Below, piece by piece: positions 46,983-57,362 of a stretch of 64,000 nt of DNA. The position numbers were made by a program, and so were the translations under genes. Every line of letters starts with the position of its first letter. Position 1 is the first letter of the stretch. This DNA is from Adineta steineri (Eukaryota > Rotifera > Eurotatoria > Adinetida > Adinetidae). The DNA is taken from assembly GCA_905250115.1 (NCBI GenBank), contig CAJNOI010000143.1:1-64000 (forward strand), written 5' to 3'. A model generated the notes under the pieces. It saw nothing but the letters and a program-made list of their open reading frames with translations, was not told the origin of the DNA and made no database searches.

Positions 46983-47699
46983 ATTATTTTTTTATTACGT
47001 ACTGATAAAAATAAAATTTTAGCAGATAGAATATGCACTCTTTTTCTTTTTATTCTTTTCTGTTGCTCAATTAGACAAAAGCACTATTTTAATGCGTTAA
47101 AATGTGCGCTTTTGAGGCGTAAAAATGCATCCACACATATTTATACGTTATCGAGAACCAAAGAGTTCTATTTATAACTATGAATAATAATCACGATTGC
47201 AGTTGAATTTATTCTTATTTTTCTCATTGAATATTTGTTAACGACAAAATGACAAAGATTACTATATACATAGATGAATAACCAATCTTGTTCTGCTTTT
47301 TCCTTTGATGAATACATTTCGCAATAATCGCTCGTCATGAAATTACATCATAACGAATAATATAAATTGAAAAATTTATTCGTATATCTACGAACAAGGA
47401 TGAGAGTGTAGGTCTTGTCCTCATCTCACACTCACCCTGAAAATAGATCAGTAGTGTTCGGATTTCCGCGAAAGGGAAATTTCGAAAAATACTGGAACTT
47501 TTCACCACCATCCATTGCCACATACAATAAGACATCAATTAATTATAACGCATTTTTCGAAAATTCTATATCAAACCGTTCATACCATCAACTATCAGTC
47601 AGGAAACTCCTCCAATCACTACGAAAGATAGTACAGTTTATCAAATAGAAGCGACATATATCAAGCGTGCAGCGAAGTCACAAAGTTTAGAAATTTCTA
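46983..47699. other. Upstream region of GPCR
   Basis: AT-rich with one palindrome at 47396-47440. ORFs 47335-47648 run across that palindrome and are not supported. Confidence 0.5.
47396..47440. repeat. Dispersed palindrome, copy 11
   Basis: AAGGATGAGAGTGTAGGTCT, short loop, CATCTCACACTCACCCTGA. Located on the 5' side of the GPCR, so not restricted to gene 3' ends. Confidence 0.65.
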
Positions 47700-48193
47700 A
47701 ATAACTTCATATATTACTATAGAAGATAATCTATAACATCATACATATGTAACATATATGAAGAGTCGAAGGAAAAAAAAATTATAAAGATATCAAGGCG
47801 ATTTAAAATATTAGTGTAGAAAGTAATGAATAATATTCTATACGCCGAACATCCATGAAGAGTAGAAGGAAGAAAGAAATTATAGAGATATCAAGGAGAT
47901 TTAAAATATTAGTGTAGTAAATAATGAATAATGTTATATACATCGAACATATGAAGGACAGGAGGTAATGAATAATATTATATATATTGAGTATATATGA
48001 AGGGTAGTGAAAAAAAAAGAAATTATATAAATTTCTTGTTACTTCCTACCCTATGGCTATATCATATGTACATGATGTGTCTGAAATTATATAGAAGTTT
48101 TTTCGGTAAGTGGACGTCCTTTTAGTATTATTTGTATTAGTTGTGGTTGATGAGGAATTGAAAATTTTCTCTGAATGGAAATCTAAACATACC
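47700..48193. repeat. Long direct repeat, right copy
   Basis: Same order as 43020-43570: tandem ~90-bp units (GATTTAAAATATTAGTGTAG, AATGAATAATATT), then TACTTCCTACCCTATGGCTA, then GTAAGTGGACGTCCTTTTAG and GGAAATCTAAACATACC. About 4.7 kb from the left copy, direct orientation, bracketing the glycosyltransferase and GPCR. Confidence 0.75.
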
Positions 48194-48762
48194 TCTTTTC
48201 TTTTTACATAGGATACAAGCAAGCAAGCAGCAATTTATGTTTGCTAGACTCTTTTGTACGATAAAGAGAATAACATCGATTACTGACTACTTAAATCGTA
48301 GTCATTTAGATGTTTGATCAATTTTTTTTCGTATAGTAAACACATGAAAAATATTTATGTTTAAAAATGAAAATATATTTTGACTGATTAAATATGAAAA
48401 ACATGTTTTTCTACCTTCATGTGTTCGTATAAGTAAATAAATTGAAACATGTGCATATAATCAATTCATGTGGAACATTTGCTTACATTTTTTCTCATTT
48501 TCTTAGTATGTATAATTTTTTCTTGATAGACACGCATGTAGCCTATCTACAGTGTCATCAGTAATTACTCTCACAAGTTATATACCGTTTTATAATGATG
48601 CATTTACTTTCGTTACATTCATTTTCATTACTGGTTATTTTTTTCTTTTTTCTCTTCTCTCACACGTATATATCTATAAATTTACTTACAGATACACTTT
48701 TCGTACTTCCTTTTGGTAGTGTTAGTGAAACGAGTTCATATATATCTAATACAAAACAATAA

Positions 48763-49940
48763 ATGAATATGTTCGGATATACAAGTTCGTATTTAAATTA
48801 AATTAAATTAAAAACTAAAATAAATGTTGAAATTAATTAGATTATTATCCTAATTATTATTACCCAGATGGAGATGCGTTTACTGGTAGAACTATTCGGG
48901 TGAATGGTCAACCATATTTCTTCGAAAAACGTTTAGGTGCTGGTGGTTTTGGTAATATCATTTTGATAATTATTAAAAACAAGTTTTTTAATTTTTTTGT
49001 AATTTAAAAAAATAGGCGCTGTATATTCTGCAAGAACAGCAAATAATATGCCCGTTGCTGTCAAAGTGACTATGATAGCTGGTGCAACACGTTTCGAGAA
49101 AGAAGGTCGCGTTGAATCTTTTTTAAATGAAGTTGCTCAACTCAATCGATTACGACAAGAATCACGTCATGTCGTTGTTATCCATAATTTCGGGTTTGAT
49201 CCTCGAGCTGGACATGGTATGTAGAAGAAAATTTTTTTTGAATTAAAATATTTTTATTTTCAATTACTTTATTCTTCAGCTTATATTGTGATGGAATTAG
49301 GTCATGAAAATTTATATACATTAGTTAAAAAATTACGTGAAATGAGTCGAACTGGCAGTCCAGCAATTGATGGGGAAATGATTAAAGAATTTTGGCGTCA
49401 AATGGTCACTATTGTCATTACACTTAGTAAAAATGGAATTGTTCATATGGATTTAAAACCAGACAATTTAATTCTCTTTGGAGCGACACTCAAAATTGCT
49501 GATTTAGGTATATCAAGAAAGGCTGATGCTTTAGGGTAAACGTGATAAGCTTTCTTTTCTCTATGTAAAATAATAAATCATTTTCATTTTGTAATAGTCT
49601 TGCTGGTCTAGGCACTATGGGCTATAGGTAAACTACAAATAACTAATAAAAATATATATTTTAATTTTATTTTAAAAGTGCACCGGAAATAATGGAAGAT
49701 ATTCCTGGTGCTCAACGTTATTATACTTCAAAAGCAGATGTATGGTCATTAGGTGCTATTCTTTATTTTATGGTTTATGGTGAACCACCAACTTATAGAT
49801 CAGGTCCAAATCCGCCATATAGACAAAGGCCATATCCAGATCATCAATTAAATGATATGCTTCGTCGCACCTTAGTAAAACATCCAGACGCAAGGGCCGA
49901 TATAAGAGAAGTAGCACAGCATCCATTTACTCAACATTAA
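48763..49940 (+). CDS. Protein kinase (MPS1/TTK-like catalytic region)
   Basis: Exons 48868..48951, 49016..49216, 49280..49535, 49598..49627 and 49679..49940 join in phase (introns 50-64 bp). A 22-bp first exon 48763..48784 (MNMFGYT) would complete 284 aa, but its donor (ACAA|GTTCGT) is weak, so the 5' end is uncertain. Landmarks: Gly-loop RLGAGGFG, VAVK lysine, C-helix FLNEVAQLNRL, hinge VMELGHENLY, catalytic loop GIVHMDLKPDNLIL, ADLGIS (DLG for DFG), SAPEIMED and SKADVWSLGAILYFMVYGE. Catalytic Asp, Asn and Lys are all present, so activity is expected. The short upstream region rules out a full MPS1. Confidence 0.85.
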
Positions 49941-51160
49941 AGACAGCTTTCGGCCACTCTCTATATTCGGCAATATAAACACTATAATAATCATCTTTTT
50001 TTTTTGTGATTTTTTCTTTATTTATAAATATCATTTATTCCTTGATGTAGTTTGTAATTACTGGAAAAAGAGACATCTCATTTTGATTGTAAGTATTGAT
50101 GACTGAGCATGTATGACAAATCCATGAAAATAGAATTTTTCATAAGACTATCCCATATTTTCTCATGCATTGTTATTTAGACGAGTAAGAACTTGTTTAA
50201 ATATTTTGCTTTGGTTAATTTAAAAAAAAGATTTATTATATATCCATCTGATAATGGAGAATCAAGATAAAGGGCATGAGTATAACATATCTCTACCCAC
50301 ATCCATACCTTAATGGATTTTTCATCAATAATAAAATCATGGATTGCAATCAGTGTACATTTAATCTGTTGCTTTCTTCAACAGGATTTACTTGTGTATA
50401 TATAAAAGATAAGGGATCAATTATATGAGGTAGAAGTGAAACATTCGAGCAAAAAGATATATTCTCATTATTAACAGTCTTTGCTCATTTTACAATACAC
50501 GAGAATGTATTTCATTGAGTGCACTTGTAGTTTTCATTAGATGACATCCTTGTAAAGAATAAAGGAACTCTTTCATTCAAATCAATTATTAGTCGTATCA
50601 TTAACTATAAGTCACAAAAAAATAGTACGATTAAGATAATAAATAATATTATTCATATGAAAATGTACAATAAAATAAATTATTGAATAGAATATCTATT
50701 TTTTGTTCTTCATTCACTTGTATCAATGAAGTGATGTATATTGTTCTTGAATTGGATGGAATTATTTTATCTATATATACATATATGACATAGATTAATG
50801 ATATCTCTTCGAATATGTATGTATATTTATACAATAAGCGTTATACCATATAAAACAATATTTGATGCAAAATATTACTCCGATAAATAATAGATGAGAT
50901 GTTTTTCTAGTGTTGGAATTTCTTTTTCCCAAATTTTGTCTTAACATTTTCTCGTATGTTATTTGTTGACAGCTAATAATACGATGAAAGAAGATAATAA
51001 AGTTGGAATATTTTTTCACCGTCATATACCAGCAAGTCAACGATAGAATATGGAAAAATAATAAGGAATATACGCATCCGTTTTTATGCTTTTAGTAATA
51101 TTATTTTCTCACAAATCTGCCAAATGATCTACTGTGTTGTAGAACGACAATAACTTACTA
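49941..51160. other. Intergenic region with one palindrome
   Basis: AT-rich; palindrome at 50269-50311. Minus-strand ORFs 50649-51040 lack recognisable features. Confidence 0.45.
50269..50311. repeat. Dispersed palindrome, copy 12
   Basis: AAGGGCATGAGTATAACATA, then CTACCCACATCCATACCTTA; about 330 bp 3' of the kinase stop codon. Confidence 0.6.
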
Positions 51161-54100
51161 ATGAGTCCATTCAATCTTTTATTGTTAACTTTCATTCTAC
51201 TCATCAAAGGTAAGAAACAGTATAGGATTGATTGATTCCACTTCGAATCGAGTGATAAAGCTCTATGATATTTTTTTCATAGAAGGATCTTTCCAATCTT
51301 CAACGAAGACATTGATTGCCAAAGCTGATATTCACATTGATTCAAGTCCTGTCTCTATTGGTACCCTTACATTTACTCAGCGAGATTTTCCTCCAGCACC
51401 TGTTCGTGTTAGTGGAACATTGAAGAATTTAATACCAAATACAAGATATCATGGATTTCATGTACACACGTTTGCTTTACCCGAAGGTGACTGGAATTGT
51501 AATCATGTTGGTGCTCATTGGAATCCATTTAGTACTTATTAATTCTGTTCTTTTTTTTCTAAATCTATTATTATCTATCAAATAGATACAAGACATGGTG
51601 ATAGATTAGATTCAATTGATCGTAGACATGTTGGCGATCTTGGAAACATTTTGTAAGAACCTCTTATATTGCATTTGAATTGATTGTTTCTTCAATATTT
51701 CACTATTTACTATTACAAGGTCTGATTCGTTAGGTAGTGTAAACATTGATTTCGAGGATTCCATTATTCAATTACATAATTTAACAAAAAGTTCGATTTT
51801 GAATAAATCCATTGTTATTCATAAAGATAACGATGATCTTGGTCGTGGTAACCACGATGATAGTCATACGACAGGGTAAAAGAAGATAATGATTTAATAA
51901 TTAAGATGAGACTCATTTTGTATTTTTTCTAGTCATGCTGGTGCTCTCATTGCCTGTGGAAATATTCGTCTACTCGATTCAGGTTTGTCATTTTTACATC
52001 TGTGTCGTTAAGAGAAGAGAACAAGAATATCGAAACATTTAACAAAGTATACTACTATTATTGAATTTTCTTTTCTGTACAGTTTCAACTTCGAAATCAG
52101 CCATAAATATCCTCTGGCCATTCGATTTAAATACAAAAGATTTTTATAATATTTATAATGGTGTTCCACTAAGCAGTGTGTCCTATGTTTCGTCACCAGT
52201 AAGCACAACGGCTGTTCATCTTCGATCATCTCTAAAACAATCAATAGTAGTGACTCAACCAAGCTTGAATTTGACTCGCTTATCATTCACTGTTCAATGT
52301 TGGATTCATCCGATGTCTCTATCAACCTATCACAATACTATTTTAGCACAATGTCAAAATCCATCACTCTGAAATTGTTTACATATGGGAATTCGAAATA
52401 CTACATTGTATATGAATTATTATGACGAAACTCTACAGGGCAAATCTATCCTTAAGCCAGATAATTGGTATCATGTAGCATTTGTTTTTGATGCAGTATC
52501 ACTTCAACTTTCAATTTATCTCAATGGCAAACAAGATGTAACAAAAAAAGTATCGGTAAGTAATTATGGTACAATTGATTCGATAACTATTGGTACATCG
52601 TATATTACTCGTCAACATCATACTCATTTCGATGGTTATATTGATCAACTTTCAATTGTGTCGTCCGCTAGAAGTGCTGAAGATATATTACTTGATGCAA
52701 CATCGATCCAATCAACAACAATCAAAGGTTAGGAATTATTCGAATATTAAAATAACTAACTTATTTCTTCTTTTGATTAATGTTCTTTAGAACCAATGGA
52801 AAATTCGAACGTTATCGTTGATTCGTAACATTTCTTTTCTTTATACTAGACTATTGCATAATTGAATTTCTTTTCTTTTAGTTCTCTATCAGAGAATTGT
52901 CAAACACAAAATGAGATTATTCAACAACAAGCCAAAGTAATTGAGCAACAAATTACTATGACCAAAAATGTTTTACAAATGAGTATGGAAACAGTTTCAC
53001 AAATGTGGAATCAGCAACAAGATCAAAGTATGTTGAGAGAAACAGAATACATTCATTGAATTATTTTCTTTTCATAGGAGTTTGCAAAAGCAATATGCAA
53101 TCTTTACCTTCTCATCATGATTATACACCTCCGAATACAGTCTGGTGTCCTTGGAAAGAAGATTGTACTCAAATTCTTGATAATCGAGGACGGATGACTA
53201 TTGAAATGGATCAACAACTATCTGTACCATTTGAACTACATATGTCGATCAGTGAACAACCGATAAATAGAAGTTATATTGTTCATTTCTCTATTGATGA
53301 ACGTCAAGTATCTATATATAAAACATTTAATAATATAACTACTAGGATTCATCAAACGACAAATAAGGACCATATTTTGTACGGTGAGAAAGGTAAGTTG
53401 TTTGAAAATATCATTTGAGAATCATTTAATTCTTTTGCACACTCTGAATTCTAGGTAAATATTGGTTAAGCATTGACTATGCTAATTTATTTGTTAAATA
53501 TGGTCAAGGTGAAGTACGAGATCGTTGTACATTAATCAAAACTGATGTGCCTAATAGTGAACAAGATTATATAAGAAGTATTCAGTATGCTCATATTTCT
53601 TTTAATAATAGTCGTGAAATTGCTCATTTGAAAAAATTTGAAAATAAAATCAGAATGAAAGTTGGTAAAAATCCAGTTGTTGATGATCCAGCATTGATCG
53701 TTATTACACCAGATCAATTTACTATAGATCATCAGCAAAATAACACCGTTATACCGATCACACGATTAGATTCCCATTGTCAAGCTCTTTATCACGATGT
53801 TATCCATTGGCGATTTCAGGATGATGATTTTCCTTATCTTTATGAAGCCATTGAACATAGTATTAGTAATAACAAAGGTTGGTGTCATCAAAAATTAATC
53901 GAGAAAGCCAGTCGATTCGGAGGACGGAATCTTTGAGCCACTTATTTGAGAATTACTATTGGTCGAAACCGAGGTACTTCACCAGGTGTTCCCTATGTTC
54001 TTGAAATTTGGCCGCCAGGTCATTTTAGTCCTATCCATTCTCATGGCAACACGTATGGTATTATTCGAGTGCTCTATGGTGAAGTGAATGTGAAACTTTA

Positions 54101-54398
54101 TCGAACTTTGAATTTGAAAAAGAAGGAACCCATTCATGAAGCAACAATCTATGAAAATCAAGTTACTTGGCTTTCACCTGGTTTGAATCAAGTGCACAAA
54201 CTAGAGAATAAGTCGCCTAATAAATCGTGTATTACTATTCAAGCATACGAATATGTCGCTAATGACGTTACTAATTATGAATATTTCGACTATATTACAA
54301 ATGATGGACAAGATATTAAGGTATTCGATCCTGTTTCAGATATAGATTATTTTGAATTTAAAAAAATAATCATGGAGGAATGGAACAATAAACATTGA
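51161..54398 (+). pseudogene. Secreted Cu/Zn-SOD / LamG / coiled-coil / cupin chimera with two in-frame TGA codons
   Basis: Ten exons (51161..51209, 51283..51531, 51586..51652, 51720..51875, 51933..51982, 52083..52727, 52791..52824, 52882..53027, 53078..53392, 53455..54398) sum to 2655 nt, 885 codons, all GT-AG and in phase. Domains: signal peptide (MSPFNLLLLTFILLIK); Cu/Zn-SOD with GFHVH, GAHWNPFNTRHGDRL, RRHVGDLGNI and TTGHAGALIACG; LamG-like domain from about NILWPFDLNTKDF; Gln-rich coiled coil (EIIQQQAKVIEQQITMTKNV); a NTVWCPW beta domain; and a cysteine-dioxygenase-like cupin (PPGHFSPIHSHG). In-frame TGAs occur at 52370-52372 (LamG) and 53934-53936 (before the cupin). With perfect splicing and no frameshift, this is a recent pseudogene or a recoded gene; I favour pseudogene. 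Confidence 0.75.
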
Positions 54399-54937
54399 AA
54401 AAGTAGTGCTAAGGGTGTTGGTGAGTGTGGTTGTGAGGATGAATATTGTATTAATCATACACCCACACCCACCCTTATAACTCGTTTTAATAATTTTTTT
54501 ATTATTGCCTTTTTATTTCTTATTCAACTTTTTACTAATCCTCTTCCTTTTTTATTTCTGTTCTTTTGGAATTTATAAAGTAGAGCTCTGACGAATGTTC
54601 AAATTTTCAAATAAATAACATAAAATGTATTGAAAAAATTAATTCTACATCTCTTTAATTGATGTGCTCATTAATTTGACTTAGTTAATGGCTGAAAAGC
54701 AAGAGTTGAGACTATCAGATTAAATTTCTCTGTTTTTCAATTGTTTTTTTAGTTGCTAGAATTAAAAAAAGAGGTGAGAAAGGGTTTTTATGGATATATG
54801 AAAAAATAGCATGCATTGCAACAAAGGTTATAAGATATATTGAAATGAGAGTCTTTGAAAATCATCACACTAAATAATATGGATTCTTTTGTAACTGATG
54901 TTCTTCTATTGAATTCAATTATCCGTCATAGACACAG
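54399..54937. other. Centre of the inverted gene pair
   Basis: Spacer between two convergent cupin-ending genes. Holds the best palindrome (54410-54477), which begins 12 bp after the plus-strand stop codon. Rest is T-rich. No gene. Confidence 0.6.
54410..54477. repeat. Dispersed palindrome, longest copy 13
   Basis: TAAGGGTGTTGGTGAGTGTG, then GTTGTGAGGATGAATATTG, then ATCATACACCCACACCCACC CTTATA. Longest arms in the window, placed directly after the stop codon of the SOD/cupin gene. Confidence 0.8.
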
Positions 54938-57362
54938 CTAATTTCTATTGTTCCATTCGGTGATCATTATATTTTTGAATTCTGTGTAATCTAGATCTGG
55001 AACAGGTTTAAAATTTTTTATTGATGATCCATTATTGTCAATATAATCAAAAAATTCATAATGATTAACTTCATCACTGATGTATTCGTATGCTTGAATA
55101 GTAATACATGATTTATTAGGCGACTTATTCTCTAGTTTGTGCACTTGATTCAAACCAGGTGAAAGCCAAGTAACTTGATTTTCGTAGAATGTTGCTTCAT
55201 GAATGTGTTTCATTTTTTTCAGGCTCAATGTTCGATAAATTTTTACATTGATTTCACCGTGGAGCACTCGAATAATACCATACGTGCTGGCATGAGAATG
55301 AATAGGACTAAAATGACCTGGCGGCCAAATTTCAAGAACATAGGGAACACCTGGTGAAGTACCCATATTTGAGCCTATAGTAATTCTCAAGTAAGTAGCA
55401 TGAATATCTGATACACCAAATGTCGATGCCTTTTTTCTCAGTGTTTTATAACACCAGCCTGATTCATTTCGAATACTGTATTCGATAGCTTCATATAGAT
55501 GAGGAAAAGCATCGTCTTGAAATTTCCAACCGATAATATCAAGATATAACGATTGACACGGTTCCTTTAAGCGAGATAAAAGTATAAACGAGTTGTGGAG
55601 ATAATGATCTAGATTTGTCGTGTTTGCAACTAATAATGGTGGGTCTAAGACCACAGGATACTGACCAATTTTGAATTTCACCTTATCTTCATACCGCGTA
55701 AGTTCAGACAATATACGACTGCCATTGAATGAGACGTGAACATACTGAATTTGTCCAACTGAATTCTTCTCTTCTAGGGATACACCACTTTTGAGCAATG
55801 TTGATCGATCTCTTACTTCACCATGACCATACTTAATAAATAAATTTACATGATCAATGCTGAGCCAGTATATATCTACAATTGAACAGACAATTTTTTT
55901 ATGTTCAGTATTAAAATTCTATCGAATTTACTTTTCCCTTCTTGTAAAATATATTCATGGTGAATTGTTTCATTTATAATGGTAGTGATACCATTGACTG
56001 TTTTACCAATTTTCACACGATATTTATCGATTGAAAAATGAATTACATAGCGACTATCGTTTGGATCGTTACTGGCTGATAAATAAAGTGCGAATGGCAA
56101 TGATACTTCTTGTTCCATCACAATGGTCATCTGTCCCGGTCGTATAATTTTCTCTGTGCAACTATCTGATCGCCATGGACACCACACATTTGTTGGTGGC
56201 GAAAAGTCATTATCATTCGGTTGAGAAATATGATCATTAGCTGTTAACAATCAATCAAATGTATGATAATTAAAAGTCTTTTTGAAACGTTATAATGGTA
56301 CACTTACTTTTTTCTAGTTGCTGCTGTAATGTTGTTACAAGCTTCTCGATAGTGAGTTGAAATCCATTTACTAGCATCATCTGTTGTTTGATGGTTTCAA
56401 CTTCTTTGGTCACTTTGACCATGTGTTCGTTGATATTTGTTAGCGAAAGACTGAAAAAAATTGTAGCTAATCAGCATCTTTAACCTATTACAAGTAATTA
56501 CCAAGCAGAATCAGATGACGATGCAACAACATTTCCCTAGAAAGAGAAATTCTTTTCAAGCATTTGAACTATAAGACAACTACTATTACCGATTCTCCTT
56601 TTTCGCCACGAACTCCAGGATCACCTACAATGAATAATTATTTTTTCATGTGATATTGTCATTTTGTCGCTCACCTCTATCGCCCTTTTCTCCACGTGAT
56701 TCCTACAAAAACAAAGCAAAAACCTTAATATCAATATGATCGTTAGCCCATACAGTTACTTACTTTTGAACCTAGATGAATAGAGCTATAGTATTGATAT
56801 CATAATATTTGGTGAGAAGATTTACCACAAAAAAAGAAGTAAGTTTTAATAGAAATAATAGTTTTTAAAAGCTATAATACATTCAAGGTATGTTGTTCGA
56901 ATATGTTAAACATATCTTTTATCCACTCTGGAATTTCAATCATATTCGTTACTCGATTGCATGCACTATCTATGAGTAGATCAACGGGTAAGGAAAAATT
57001 GAACAGCACTCGTCGTTATCAATGCGAGTACAAACACGTTAGATCGAGATCACTCACTTTTCTTTAAACATTACCTTTGGGCTCTGGAATTGGTGGAGTG
57101 ATTCTTCTAGAATTTTCACGTATTCCACAAATTCTATTCGGATCAGATGTTGGAATTGCTTGATTCTTAGAAATTAATCCCTGCTTTAGCCAACATGTTC
57201 CACTTTCAGTTGAATGCCAGGCGAAATGAGAACATTTAGCTATAGAGGTACATTTTGAACTACAATCTTCGGCACGCGTCTTCATCGAAGTGATGTTGTT
57301 ACCGGGAAAATCACAACCAAACGCCCAGTTCCCGTTCCAGGAAATATGACCATTGCTTGAAC
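54938..57362 (-). CDS. Secreted PAN/Apple, collagen-like, coiled-coil and cupin protein (5' exon not found)
   Basis: Exons 57362..57075, 56771..56764 (8-bp microexon), 56702..56675, 56624..56590, 56536..56502, 56450..56308, 56240..55932 and 55875..54938 give 594 aa in phase, with the first nucleotide of the first codon in a missing upstream exon. Domains: PAN/Apple (WNGNWAFGCDFPGNN ... EDCSSKCTSIAKCSHFAWHS ... GTCWLK); a short collagen-like Gly-X-Y run (GEKGDRGDPGVRGEKGES) over three tiny exons; a coiled coil (EVETIKQQMMLVNGFQLTIE); TNVWCPW domain; cysteine-dioxygenase-like cupin (EIWPPGHFSPIHSHASTYG). No stops. A signal peptide exon is expected but not visible within 200 bp; a dead mariner lies just upstream. 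Inferred: extracellular oligomer carrying an enzymatic or sensor cupin. Confidence 0.75.

Noticed and set aside
52370-53936. TGA read as selenocysteine in the SOD/cupin gene
   Set aside because: Neither TGA aligns with a catalytic Cys/Sec, no recognisable SECIS element was seen, and the paralog has His at the second site.
54410-54477. Bacterial-style terminator or contamination
   Set aside because: The same palindrome family lies in spliceosomal introns of the same scaffold, so it is native to this eukaryotic genome.
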